64,000 nucleotides of DNA from Oscheius dolichura (Eukaryota; Nematoda; Chromadorea; Rhabditida; Rhabditidae). Under the pieces are notes generated by a model, which did no database searches, had not been told where the DNA came from, and worked only from the letters and a program-made list of their open reading frames with translations. The stretch is from positions 5,580,001 through 5,644,000 of the forward strand of contig OW051495.1 in NCBI GenBank assembly GCA_932521035.1, written 5' to 3'. This document shows positions 33,287 through 45,332 of this stretch, piece by piece. The position numbers and the translations under genes are program-made. Numbering within the stretch: position 1 is the first letter of the stretch; each line of letters starts with the position of its first letter.

Positions 33287-35853
33287 CTAGGCGATGGACT
33301 TGTAGTACTCGGCCAGTACCTGCCAGGCTTTGGGGACCATGAAACCGTCGGGGGGCAGCTGGCCAGTCCGGGCCAGTCCCCGCATCTTCGTGCCGGAGAT
33401 GAACACGAAGTCTTCCTTGCGGCTGGCATCGAAGAAGGCCATCTTCCCCGCCTTCTTATCAAAGGCAGCCACTCGGAAGGGGACGATCTGCAGCTGGCTG
33501 AGACCGGGAGCCATCGAGAGCACCGGAAATTCCGTTTAGGACCATTCAGGACGGAGTTACTTTTGCCCCATGGGTGGCCTCGTAGAGATTGTCCCCATTG
33601 GGATCATTTGGCCGTGGAATGCCCGCTGGATCCCGTCCGACGATGTACGTGTTTGCCCCGGCGGCGATCCTGGCTCTGAAAGGCGGAGATCATTAGATCT
33701 CCTTCCCGTTTCTACCGTGCGTGCCATTGAACCTCAGTCGGACCGGCGTACATCATGGGAGACGGGAAGATGGCCAAGACAGTCCACGAGGGATCAAGTG
33801 CGCCGCTGTCCATGACCGCCTCGTGTTGCCGGATTCGGGTAGGGAGGGGGACGTCGTCGTCCTTCGTCCATCCGCCCAAAGGGTGGAGCAGGAGGATCGG
33901 GTTGCGGCGGGTCTGCAGCAGTTTGCGCCGGGTGTCCTGCATCAGGAGGGCGTGCCCGTTGTGGATGGGATTACGCAGCTGGAAGGCGAAGACGGCATCC
34001 GCCTCTGAAACATGCGATAAGGCCACTGGCCCGACCGGGATGTACCTTTCTCCTTGAAGATCTTCCTCAGCTCGGCCGGGGTGAGACGATACTTGTCGAG
34101 GCCGTCGTTGTAGCGGATTCTCTCGAGCACTTGTAGATCGCCCCCGAGACACCAGTTTCCACTTTCTGCCACGATGGCCACCCCCGGATGGTCCTTGTTG
34201 GGATATCCGAACTGTCGGCAGATCCTCTCGTCCTTCCTGTGCTCGAAGACCTCGCCCTTCGAGAGGATGGCCACCGCCCGACCCTCGTAAAGAAGGGCAA
34301 TCCGCGTAGCCAGAGAACCGTCTAAGCCGGACTTGTCAGTACATCGCAGTCCATCCTCTCGTACCTGGCATTATGGCCACCTTCTGCTCGTCGTTGATAG
34401 GCAGCACAATGGGAATACTCTGGTTCAGAGTGGCCTGGAGGTGCCGCTCGTCCTCCGTCTGTTGGATCTCCTCCCCCGGGAAGACCGTCTTGTGCTTGAG
34501 ATCAAGAATCGACCCCCAGTGGAGGACCTGTAGATACTGCCGCTCGCGCATAAAGCCGGAAAGTGGGCTAGCCCATCCCTCGCCGAGCACCTGATATCTG
34601 TATTTCTCGGGGAGGACGTGGACAGTACCTGTAGCCATTGGAGATCAATTAGAGTGAGATTCACAGAGGGGAGGGCGGCGGCCTCCTGTCTCAGGTTGGC
34701 AGCCTCGGCCACGTCTTCAACCACGAGAGGACGAAGGGGGACACTTCGCTCCTAAAGGAGGATAATTCCAAGAAAAAATCAACAACTCACTGGGATGACG
34801 CCTTCCTTCTCCAGATGGAGGAGAACCTTCTCGATACACAGCTCGATGTTGTCGTTGCCGCAGTCCAGCACCAGTTCGGCCTTCTCCGGCGGCTCGTAGG
34901 CGCTGTCGATGCCCGTGAAACCGGGGATCTGTCCAGCGCGGGCCTTCTTGTAGAGACTCTTCGGGTCACGAAGTTCGCACACTTCGAGGGTCGTGTTGAT
35001 GTGGACCTCGACAAATTTTAGATTTCCCTGGAATCAGCAATATGGTAGAGGAGAAGAAATCGAATAAAAGAGAGGAACCTACTTCGACGTGGATCTTGCG
35101 GGCCTCTTCGCGGTCCGACTTGATCGGGGAGATGAAGCTGGCCAGGCAGACCATTCCCGCGTCGGCGAAGAGCTTGGCCATCTCGGCCACGCGACGGATG
35201 TTCTCGGTCCGGTCCTTCTGGGAGAAGGAGAGGTCCTTACACAGCCCGTGGCGGACATTGTCCCCGTCGAGACCGTACGCGGGGATACCCAGCTGAATAA
35301 GGGAGATCCAAACAAAAAGATAGAGAGCCCACCTCGATCAGTCGTTTCTCCAAAGCGAAGGAGATGGTCGTCTTGCCGGCTCCGGAGAGCCCGGTGAACC
35401 AGATGGTACATCCTCGAAAGCCCGAGTGTCGTCCCATGATGGCTCCTCTCTCTTCGCGTAAAGTCGAGTGTTCCTAAATAGAAAACAAACTCCGTTTGTT
35501 TCAAGACGATAACGATCGGAAGGTAACCTTCGAAGAGGACGAGGCACCCACCTGGAGGGTGACGTTGGTCGAGCCGGCCATTGAATCTCCTTGGCTGAGC
35601 ATCTGAAACTCCTCCCATTAATAATTAGACCCTGTTGGGATCTCCTCCTTCTTCTGAGAGGAGGGGCAGAGGGCAAGGAGGGAGGGGGGTACTGGGTATC
35701 GGTAAATACCAAAAGAAAAACGGACGAAGGGCAATTGATAAGGGACGGGGGATCGCACTCCGGGCGGCCACCCTGGCCGGGGGAACTCACTTTGAGGCGT
35801 TTGCTCGGCGGCTGAAGGGAGTCAATTTGGACAAAAGGCGCGAAAGAGGGCAT
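33287..35853 (-). CDS. papss: Bifunctional PAPS synthase (APS kinase plus ATP sulfurylase)
   Basis: Makes the universal sulfate donor PAPS in two steps: ATP sulfurylase forms APS, then APS kinase phosphorylates it. ATG 35853 gives [20 protein letters not shown], spliced to [17 protein letters not shown], parallel to the human N-terminus. The kinase domain has the P-loop [33 protein letters not shown] and [16 protein letters not shown]. The sulfurylase domain has [34 protein letters not shown] with the HNGH catalytic motif, [39 protein letters not shown] and [16 protein letters not shown], ending [14 protein letters not shown] before the stop at 33287-33289. All catalytic motifs are intact. 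Animal-type domain order (kinase first) excludes a bacterial origin. GC-rich. Confidence 0.95.
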
Positions 35854-37438
35854 CTCTGAAAAGATTAGAATTTCAAATGGATCTCCCCTGATCAAACACG
35901 GAAGATGCCACTATGGAAATGATCCGGATAGTCTGAACTCGCCCCCGCCCAACTGGAACCGACCAAAAGCAGGCTGGACGGGCGTCGTGGATCGAGAGAT
36001 TTTTTAAGGATTCGGGAGACAGTCCCCCGGCTGATAACGGCCGCCTGGAACTGACAGACGGCAAGATAACTTCGGCAGCTACCGTTCTACCAACTTTCTT
36101 CCATGAACAGGCGTTTTTGTTTTTGATGTAAAGAAAATGGACACGTCGCCACGTTTCGTTGCGTCGTTTTACGAGGAAAAAATGATCTTTAGAAGAGACG
36201 CGGACCAAGACACGCAGAGGCTACGAGGGCAACTCGCTTCTACTTATTTTCGGACAATTTCTCGACTAGAAGGTGTACTTGGCCGAATCAAAAGATGGAA
36301 TTCGTAAAGCCGGGGGCGAGACGACTCTTATCTAAATTACCGGTGTGAGAAATGTGAAAACACGCGGTTAGAAGTAGCGGGGGACCGGCAAATATCAATT
36401 ATGGATCATGCCAAAGTGGCGGGTAATCCACCGCCGCCCACGGGTTCTGGGGCTGATCAGTGGAACTTGGTGGGACACCAGATCTGTATCTGGCCAACGT
36501 GAACAAGACACACCGAAATCTGTGAATGTTTCGGGGGGATGAAGTCTGTTTCAGGAAGTAGTCTCTTATGCTCGAACCAGGGCTTTTTCCTGTCACTAGC
36601 TGGTCTAACAAGGCGGTTCAAACTAGAGATTGCCACTAATCAGCGGGAAGTAATGCATTATACTGGAGAAAAGAGTACAGTAGAAGGAAAATAAGTAATC
36701 TCCCGAATGCCTGACCGTACGTACCTAATAGACTGACTAGATATATTTTCCATTACCTTTCCTGACCGAGTTCAGAACATCTTTACAATTTACAATTTAT
36801 TCCCATAATCAGCGTGTATCACGCGAGGGAAACCTCTTATCCTCTTGTGCGCGAGTTCTTGAACTGCTACAGCGGGACGGCGAGGTGGTAGACCGGTACT
36901 CTCCCAGGTGGCCAAGCCGACGGGGAGAGGGAGTCCGCATCCATAACCGTTGATGTTGTTGCTGCTTCTGTTGGTAGAAGTCGCTGGCCGGCAAGGATGT
37001 TGAATCCAGTAGAGCATACGGCCTCACGATGCTCCAATCCGGCTTGAGGTCGGGATCCTGTCCTTTGTCACGGCAGCATGGCGGCGGACGAGCAGCTACA
37101 CGAGTTGAAGTCGGCAAAGGTCGGCAGCAAGCGCAGCTGGCTGCTTTGGCGGCAGATAAATGGGGACCGACCGCCCGCGGGGTGGAAAGGAACAGAACGC
37201 CAGAACATCTTATTCCCAATAAAAACGAACCTAGAGCCATCCGGGCGTCGTCTCCGAGGCCTGTTCGTCCGCTTCTTCCGCCCCGTCAGGGTTAAATCTG
37301 TTACTGAAATATAGAAAGACGTATCCGACCCCGGAAGATAAACTCGAGCTAGGGACTACTTCATTTAACTAAGGACAGTCCTGATGAGAAATATTTAATG
37401 GAGGGAGACGGCAAGAGCGGCTACAGGGAAAAGGGGGA
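35854..37438. other. Region between PAPS synthase and TTL-1 without a firmly supported gene
   Basis: About 1.6 kb. Two overlapping candidates occur near 36.8-37.3 kb: a minus-strand frame ending near 36.83 kb with a Gln/Ser/Arg-rich C-terminus followed by AATAAATT, and a plus-strand frame from ATG 37078 starting MAADEQLHELKSAK in good start context. They overlap on opposite strands, so at most one is likely real, and neither matches a family I recognise. The rest holds no ORF of note and must include the PAPS synthase promoter. Confidence 0.3.
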
Positions 37439-38008
37439 TCATCGGCGGCGAGGGTTCTTCGTCTCTGCGCGGTCCGGCTGGATGACACCGGCGCGGTCCA
37501 GCTGGATGACACCGAGCTCGTAGGTTTCCGGCACGAAAGTGGTGAACTCGGGCAGGGTGAAGGTCTCTCCCTTGTCGCTGTTACAGTAGTGGCGGATCTG
37601 AAGGGGACGCGTCTCGGCTGACCGGGAACAGTACCTGGATGTAGGGCTCGGGGGCATTTTTGACTCCAGGGATCCAGTCAAGGTCGTCGCCGCACCCGTC
37701 GAGCTGGAAGCTGCCGTCCTCGTTGGAGAAAGTCACCCTGAAAGGAAGCCCTCGTCTGCCGTCAAAAAAGGACAGTACCCCATGAGATCGTCGGGGTCCA
37801 GGAATTGGAACGGGCCGAAGCCGTCTCTGTCCAGCACGCGGACCTGGAAAAGGGAGATAAGCCACAGCTGTGGCCGGGAACCAACCTCGACATTCAGGTT
37901 CTTCGACTCATTCTTGGCACACTGCACTCGGCCGAGGATCCAGACACACTCCCTACCGGCGTAGACGGATAAAACAAGGACACTGACCAGTAGGGAGACC
38001 CTGATCAT
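37439..38008 (-). CDS. Transthyretin-like (TTL) secreted protein 1
   Basis: Member of the transthyretin-like family (Pfam PF01060), small secreted beta-sandwich proteins greatly expanded in nematodes; characterised members act, for example, as bridging molecules for apoptotic-cell recognition. ATG 38008 begins a signal peptide (MIRVSLLVSVLVLSVYAG), then the first-strand motif ECVWILGRVQC, the linker VRVLDRDG, the signature LDPDDLMG, a Gly/Asp-rich hairpin (SNEDGSFQLDGCGDDLDW) and IRHYCNSDKGE, which corresponds to the family IYHDCN. The usual length is about 130-150 residues and this one fits. The C-terminus carries two copies of an 8-residue unit (GVIQLDRA, GVIQPDRA) before KNPRRR and the stop at 37439-37441. 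GC-rich; a second, AT-rich copy lies immediately upstream. Confidence 0.82.
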
Positions 38009-38359
38009 ACCTGGAGCAACTGTAAAAAGTGATGGGGCACGGGGGAAGAAGAGGGGAAGCACGTGGGGAGGATGACGTAGAGACAGTCCAAACAAAGGAG
38101 AGAGTAACCCCTACCGAGGGAACTGGCACCTCGGATTTGGGCAAACATTGGACGGAAGGGTGGAACGGGCCGGTTGAGAGGACCCAATTGGGAGGAAGCC
38201 CTTCCAGGCAGAAGGTGTGGATGGGACATCGGTCAAGGAGGCTCGTGGCCAAGGATCGGATTTCCGAAAAGTTTAGAGGGTTTTTCTCTCGGGTTTCAGC
38301 CACGAAAAGACGTAAACATTCATTGTTAGGCATGTAGAGAGAAAGAGGCGGCTCCCGGG

Positions 38360-39344
38360 CTACGGGTCCAGGATGATCGGGTGTTCCATGAAGTGATCCA
38401 TCGTGAGCGGTGCGTAGACGGCCGACGGTAGCTGCACGACCAGTTCTTCGCCGCTACAAAAGCTCTGACTCATTTCGGACAAGGCCAAATCTAACATAAG
38501 TCGATGGGGCAGCAGCTGTGAGGTCAGAAGAGGGCACCCGTCGCCCCGTCAAAACAGGTTAGCCACATTATAACAGGTCAAAAAGAGGCTAAGCTTGAAG
38601 ACTGAATTGCCTCGGCCAAAGATTTTAAAGCGAACGAATTAAAGCATAAGTGTAATGGAGCTGATGACCGAAAATCAATAGAATCGGTCCACTGCGGTGA
38701 CCTGGAACACGACTCCCACATCAGCAGGTTCAATCTGGTCACGGGTAAGCTAACTGCTTTCACTTGGCTGGTCGGTATGCATGCCCGCTGTAACAGGGGA
38801 TAAAAGCATCCTTTGCCCCCATCGATCAGATGTTCTTTTAGCTTCATGTGACAAAATGATACAGCAGCTGACGGAAATGTAACTCACGAACCGGGTGGAC
38901 TTGCAATTATGGCGAATTTTAAAATAAAACTCTGGACGATTACGATGAAAGGGCCCTAGCCAATCAATATCCGAGGCGCAGCCTGAAGTTTCATCTTTTT
39001 CATATAGGCCATGCGCTTTACCTTCAACTCGAAAATTTCCCTCTTCGTTATCAATAACAGTTAAACCAGCCATATCATCTGGGTCGAGGGCATCTATAGC
39101 TCCGATCTAAATATATATGTCGTCTCTGCTCAAGTTTTCACCTTTACCTCTTTTGGGCCGTCCTTATCCCAAATTTCAACTAAATTATAGCATATATCTA
39201 GTTAGAGAATATCGCAAACCGACCTACAGCATTCCGCGTTTTGGCTTGATCGTTCTGACATACCAATCGTCCGATAGCCCAGATGCATTCCGTATTGGCG
39301 GTTGCGGAAACGAACAGGAGGCAGCCAAGCAGATGAAGTCGCAT
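38360..39344 (-). CDS. Transthyretin-like (TTL) secreted protein 2
   Basis: Second TTL-family protein. ATG 39344 starts a signal peptide (MRLHLLGCLLFVSATA), followed by ECIWAIGRLVC (compare ECVWILGRVQC in copy 1), VEIWDKDGPKE, the signature LDPDDMAGLTV, an insert relative to copy 1 around HGLYEKDETSGC, PEFYFKIRHNCKST, and the last exon GEELVVQLPSAVYAPL with MEHPIILDP before the stop at 38360-38362. Early introns are about 40-44 nt; the final intron is about 430 bases. Exons 1-3 and most of that intron are AT-rich, while the last exon is GC-rich, so a compositional edge falls inside the gene. No copy of the C-terminal octapeptide repeat of copy 1 is present. Confidence 0.82.
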
Positions 39345-39544
39345 CTTCCGTACAATAACACATGAAAAATAAGTTTATTTGAAAACTCCAGCTCCCAAGA
39401 AAGTCACCACATAAAAACCGAATAAATTAGCATGAGAAAAATAAATATAAAACTTCAGTAATGCTAAAATACTGAATACTACATAATTTTAAAATGTGAA
39501 GGGACGGATACGCTGCCACAATACAATAAAAAAGTGATATCTAA

Positions 39545-42500
39545 TTACGCAATAGCAGAAGCCACGAGTGATGGAACGACTGGATCCAAAGAACTGAAAA
39601 AAATATATAGGGGGGCGGATCAACAGGAACAAGGATTCGTTCATTGTGCTTCTTAATAAAGTTGTAAATTTGGAACAAAAATTGAAACAGCTAGACAAGT
39701 GTTTTGAACGAGTCAAGTGAAATCACCGAGCTCTAAAGACATCAAACAAAAGAAGACTTTTTGTCACCGCGCGGTATACGCCTCATAAGTGCACAAAGAC
39801 TTACCGGATCACGATGTTCATATTGATTGAGCGGTCGCTGGGATCGATAGCCACGGTCATTTTCGCTAGCACCTAAAAGAACCAGTTTCGGAGGGTAACA
39901 TATAATGGAAAATTGAATGAAAAAGAACATACCTCATGCCCACCGCGGAACACACCAGCTAATAAGGCTGTATGTTGGGCTCGTCCTTCTTGGACTCTGT
40001 CACTTCTTTCACAAGCAGCCAATCCCAACTGCTCGGCAACCTTTTTGATAGCTTCACCTAACGAAGACACCGTGGTTAGCTGGAACGTTTCTTCTTGTTC
40101 TTCACCGGTTTCAAGCGCATCCCAAGCTGCATTGAAATTTTGTTTAGTAAGAGGCTGTACTGAATCGCCGACATTGATGTCTAATTCTTCAAGCTAAAAC
40201 ACGAAATTCTATAAAAGTAAAAAGAACATACTGGATAATTATCGTCATAAGAATCAGTATCGGGTTCGCCTGTCGATGGATCAATCTCACGAACTTTAAA
40301 TTTAAGAGTAGCTGTCAAAGTTCCGCTAATTGCGCCTTTAAAAATGGGATTACTAAAATAGATACGCAATACCCGAATCAGGAAAACTGTAAAGAGTGTA
40401 TGCCTGTTTAGGTTCGCCATAAGGTAGACTGTCAATAGTAATAACCGTGTCTGGTATCCAGTCGCCTTCAACATCTTCTAACTCAACAGAGACATTTTCT
40501 AGCAATTGGTCATTCAGAGTATTTTTACATTGAAACTAAAAAAAACTAAGCAACATTACCCTAAAAATCAAACCTGTACAACAAGATGGTTGGCAAATAC
40601 ATGTTTGGTAGCCGTGACGGGAAACTCGGTGACATTATCTGTAAGCGGCACTGGTGCGCTCGAACGGAATAAAGGACCAAGTGCGGCAAATTGCGGTATA
40701 GTAGAGAGAACCTCTAGAAAATAATTTTCATTAGAAAATGATTCAACAAACTGACCTGCGGCAGTGTCTTTTTTAGATGCTTTGGGCGCTTCCACAGGAT
40801 CAGCCATTGCGGGAATTCGTCTTTCTGGCTGCGAAATAAGCTGACTCGTAACAGGGACTATTTTGATATCAAATCGGTTGGTAAAGTTTCCAGCATCAAG
40901 GTAATTTTTTAGGCACGTTTCCAGTCCGGAGGGAGAGACTTGCAGTCCATCAAGGATGAAGTTATTGATAATTACAGCGTCTCCACTTTTGAGCACATGC
41001 AGATAAAATGTAGCACGGTCTCGAACTTCATCGTCATTATCCAAAATGCATCTTCTAAGGAGCACTTCTATGGATGGGCGCAAATCGACACACTGCGCTC
41101 CAAACTTGGCAAGAGCGGTGACAGCAGCAGCTCTCACCTGTAACTATGTTTCAAAGTAAAAGCAGAGGAACTAACTTTAGTAGACTCCAAAATAACTCTA
41201 TTATAAATAAATCTGATGTAGGAAGATGGGTTTGGCGTTTTAGGTGCTTCACGCCCAAGTAAGTGAAGGACGCGGGTGGCCAGACTGTCGTGTTCACAAT
41301 CCTCGATAAATTCACACAAATGGGCTAATCCAGCTGTTTTTGCGTCAAAGTTTTCCTCGATAATCGTAATAATCGTTTCCACTATTGCTTTTTTATATTC
41401 AAGCCCACCATCTTGCCTAAAAGTTTTCGTTAGTTATACAAACTAAAGCCTACCGGAGCATATTTGCCAAAAACGGCATCATAACCGCGTGTTTCCTAGG
41501 ATATCGACTGCAAAGAGAACGAACAGCATCCACCACGACAATTTTAAACTCGTCGCTAATTTCATTTACAAAAGAGCTGATCTGCTTCATAAGTCTTTCT
41601 ACGCTACTTTCAGCTCCCGTTTTTAAAAGAGTGGTGATGGCAAGAGTAGCGATCGATCTAAAAGAAACTATTATTGTTATTACTCGCAAACCTATTAGGG
41701 TCAGTAATCAGTTTCTCTAAATCAACGTTACAACTCATGACAGCTTGTGGATGCTTCATCGAAACTTTATTGAGAGTACGAACTGCTGCAAAACGAAGGG
41801 AAGACTTTGGTGAGGAACAGAACAGCTGGAGAACAGAAATAGCGGGAGCCAGCTCAGATCTGCTAATATAAAACGAAAAAAAATATGCGTTCTTACGGTG
41901 TGGTATTCGGCAGTCCAACAATTGCGCTAGCAGCTTCATATACAACCATTTCACTTTTGTGTCTAAGGCAAGAATCAATAAAGGAGAAAATTGAGGAATC
42001 GGCTCTGAAAAAATAGGATAACGACGATATAAGAAAACGTACTGATCGTCTTCTGCTAATAGCTTTGCTGCTATTCTAACTAGGTAACAGACAGCATAGG
42101 GTGAGCGAAGACCTGTTTTGCTGAACTTTTGTACAAGCTTATTAATAGCAAGACGGTCATTGCTTCGGATTTGATAGAGAAGACCCAACGCATGGTACTG
42201 CACCATGTGGTTATCGGATGATACAGCTTCCTGTACTTCATTAGCCCATCGGCGAACAACCTGTAAAAATGATAAATTGGAGGTGAATTGAAAACATAAA
42301 AATATACGTTTAAAAACTCACTTCAGCACTTTTCGACATAAGATGAGAAGATGAAACTAGAGCGGCCGAGGATACACCGCCGTTCTTATCTACAATAGCC
42401 TGTTTCATGTAACGTTCTATGGCTTGAAGCATAGTGGTATCAGTAATTCGAGCAAGAGCGCGAATTGCAGGAGCTCTATGGATATCTTCTTTGCCGGTCA

Positions 42501-43147
42501 TATCCTATGACGTTTTTAAAAGGTGAACTAATGGAACATACTTTGGTCAAACTGCTCGTTACCATAATAACATCATCAGCAATAGATGCCATTTCCTTGA
42601 CGGCCAAGCAGCCAAGGCGACGAAGATTAGTGTCTTTACACTGCCAGACTTTGGTAGTAGCAAAAAAAGCACCGGTGGCTTCTTGCCTTCCCAGAGGTTC
42701 TCCTTGCATTAGCAAATATATAAGTTTTGTCATAATCACGTTGCATTTTCGGGAGTTAATTGGAGTCTCATTGAAGGCACGTGTCTAAATTGATCATAAA
42801 GATAAAACTGTCTTATTTAGGGAAAGATATTTAGTTATTTCATAATTGGAAATTTGCAGAATGAGAAAAAAAATCCAGTCTCTAAAGATATTGTAAATAC
42901 AAAAGTAAAATCCAAAATTCCGTAATCTAAACTACAATGCATTTCGAATGTCACCTCTTGAAACAAGTCACAATTTGGTATTTTAATATGTCTTTTGGAA
43001 CACGCTATCATTTACTTTCCTGCGAAAAGGTGTAAAAAATCTAAAAATACATAAAATAAGGCTTACTTCTTGGAGAACAGATGTTTTGTCTAAGTTGGCA
43101 TAAGGATTTACGTTAGCCTCTTCATCCTTCTTGTCACCGCGCTTCAT
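39545..43147 (-). CDS. copg: Coatomer subunit gamma (COPI)
   Basis: Adaptor-like subunit of the COPI coat for Golgi-to-ER and intra-Golgi transport. ATG 43147 gives [20 protein letters not shown] and LDKTSVLQE, matching the family N-terminus. The alpha-solenoid follows: [100 protein letters not shown]-type [53 protein letters not shown] and [17 protein letters not shown]. The appendage follows with [35 protein letters not shown] and [11 protein letters not shown], ending [11 protein letters not shown] before TAA at 39545-39547. More than ten introns, mostly short. Length and order match the family. AT-rich, in contrast to the GC-rich neighbours downstream. Confidence 0.96.
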
Positions 43148-43896
43148 TCTGAAAAGTGACAACATTGAAACTAAAAACATGGAGCAACGCTGAAAAGAAG
43201 AAAAATAAGGACAATTCAGTCCTTTTGAAACACTGAGCACACAGTGGTGGAAGGTATGGTTATTTCCGAGTATTCATTAAGAATAATACTTTCAGAAACT
43301 CAGGCATAAAGATATATTGTTATTTTATGAAAAATTAGCAAAATCTAAACTAACTAAAGCTCTGTGGTATCTGTCTGTCCGTCACCGCCCACGCTGGGCG
43401 CGCGCGTTCAAACTAGAGTTGCGAGTTCGACCCCAGCGGCGACTAAAACTTTTGCTTTTCTCTATTTTTGTGTTTTCTTCAACTGTCACTACTTTTGCAT
43501 GTGTGAAACACTAACGACGTCTCGGTTCGCATTTGTAACTATAGCTCGGCCAATTGTTGAACATTTTCGGAAATTTAAAATTCAAAACGGAGAGACGGAA
43601 AAGCTGATAGGCTGGGGGCCGCGTTTGTGACGCGGCGAAGCCCTCTTGTATCATACATTTTAGAAAAAATATAGGTAATGGATTTCTACATTGAGATGAG
43701 AGATGGGATTCCAGCATGGCACCTTTTGCCCGCCGTTTACAAGCGTGATTGTTTAGTCGTCGTTGTCCAGATTTAAAGATTTTTTGAACATTTCCTCCTT
43801 TTCTTTGCACCTTCCTACTCCCTTCCTCTTATCGGGCTCTCTTCCACTTTAGAAGACTTTTCAGATTCAACTTATTGACTGGTTAATGCATTTATA
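43148..43896. promoter_or_regulatory. Divergent intergenic region between COPG and MRPL42
   Basis: About 750 bases between two head-to-head genes, so both promoters should lie here. It is mostly AT-rich, with a GC-rich island near 43.38-43.45 kb that ends in a tRNA-like B-box string (gagttcgacccc). No gene is supported in this stretch. Confidence 0.4.
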
Positions 43897-44312
43897 ATGG
43901 TCAATCGCTTACTTATTAGATGCTATAGCTCTGCGTAAGTTCCTTTTTAAAAGTTGCTTTAATTTGGAAACTTTAGAAAAGTAGTCGTATGTGCAAACGG
44001 TGCTGTAGCTTCCTGGCATCCTCGTCAAGATACACCTTTCGAGCACACGAGACCTATTGATCTCTCTAAGCAAGAGGTTCTCGTTCTTTTATTTTATTAC
44101 AATATCTCACTACTTGCAGTCTGCTGCTTACACAAATAAAAGAATTGCTCGAAAAGAAGGTCCGGATAACTCTGAATTAAAAGAGATTTTCTATACTACT
44201 AAGCACGAGTGGTTTACCAGGTAGCCTTTAAAATTTAATCATGCAAAAATGTTTTAGGACTCGCGAGGAACGACTCAGGAGTGTGGCAGCACCCCTTCCA
44301 AAGAAAGATTAA
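43897..44312 (+). CDS. mrpl42: Mitochondrial ribosomal protein L42
   Basis: Component of the mitochondrial large ribosomal subunit. ATG 43897 gives a basic presequence (MVNRLLIRCYSSAK), then VVVCANGAVASWHPRQDTPF and EHTRPIDLSKQE, parallel to the human [20 protein letters not shown] segment, and LKEIFYTTKHEWFTRTREER, parallel to the human MFFTTKHRWYPHGRYHR segment. It ends LPKKD before TAA at 44310-44312. Three introns of about 40 nt. The next gene (LIPT2) starts 17 bases after this stop on the same strand. Confidence 0.88.
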
Positions 44313-44329
44313 TTATTTACTCAAAAGAA

Positions 44330-45232
44330 ATGCGCTATTCTTTTCAAGTTATTAACTTATCTAGAATTTCATATACAGAGGGTTTGAGGCAACAAGAACA
44401 TTTTCTTAATCTTGCTAAATCATCTAAAAATATAGACAAACCAAAGTAAGCATTAGTTATTATTTACAACAATTACTCTAGTAATTTTTTACTAGTTTTG
44501 GAACATAACCCTGTCTATACCGTTGGTATTCGTTCCAAACTTTATACACTAGAAGAAGAGGAAAGATTGAAAGGCTATGGTGCAGACTTCCAGAGGTAAC
44601 TTGCCATTTAGGTCAATTTGAGTTTTACCAGAACGTCTCGAGGCGGTTTAATAACGTTTCATGGGCCAGGTCAATTAGTCATGTATCCCATTTTTAATTT
44701 AAAACACATTGCTCCAAAACCACTTGGAGTACGTTCTTATGTTGACAATTTGGAGCAGGTTGGGTTATTTTTTATACGTTACCTTCTAGTTCAGACTATT
44801 ATCAAGTGTGCCACAGATAATTTCTTTATTAAAAAAGTCGGCCGTACTAAAAATACTGGGGTATGGGTTGACACCAAGAGAAAATTGGCTGCTCTCGGTG
44901 TAGCTGTATCTCATGGAATCACTTATCACGGCCTTGCTCTCAACTGCAATACTGATCTTTCGTGGTTTCAACATGTGAGTTGCTAGGCTACTATTTCAAA
45001 TAAATTGCTTCGAATTCACAAGGCATGCATTTTTTTTTCCTTCTCACGCGAGTTTATAAACTGAAACCTGAACAACTTTATGCTTATTTTCCAGATAGTT
45101 GCTTGTGGTATTGAAGGAGTGGAAACAACATCATTAAGCCGCGAATGTCACCGTAACATCTCTCCTTCCGGTGCACTTGTTCCTATGCTCGATTCTTTCT
45201 CCTCTGTCTTCCAGTGCTCTTACCATTTCTAG
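44330..45232 (+). CDS. lipt2: Lipoyl(octanoyl) transferase LIPT2
   Basis: Mitochondrial octanoyltransferase that loads octanoate from acyl carrier protein onto the glycine cleavage H protein, the first step of lipoate synthesis. ATG 44330 gives MRYSFQVINLSRISYTEGLR. Family motifs are LEHNPVYTVGIRS, RGGLITFHGPGQLVMYPIFN, TGVWVDTKRKLAALGVAVSH with the catalytic lysine of [26 protein letters not shown] with the catalytic cysteine of ACG, and TTSLSRE. It ends QCSYHF before TAG at 45230-45232. All catalytic residues are present. Introns are about 40-120 nt. The start lies 17 bases after the MRPL42 stop, so the two are probably co-transcribed, and both products act in mitochondria. Confidence 0.93.
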
Positions 45233-45332
45233 TCTGTCACTCTCATTTCGTATAGCCTTTATTTTGTTTTCGTTATAAAAATATTGAACAAATACATGTG
45301 GGAAAATACCTAAACATTAAATTGCTTTAAAT

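Noticed and set aside
33287-35853. PAPS synthase as a bacterial gene acquired by transfer
   Set aside because: It has animal kinase-sulfurylase domain order, several spliceosomal introns and an animal-type N-terminus.
36790-37314. Opposite-strand ORFs near 37 kb
   Set aside because: The two candidates overlap antisense and neither shows a known motif, so neither is listed as a gene.
43376-43460. tRNA or SINE-like B-box string (gagttcgacccc) in a GC-rich island
   Set aside because: No A box, cloverleaf or paired T-stem could be drawn, so it is not called a tRNA; a decayed tRNA-derived repeat remains possible.
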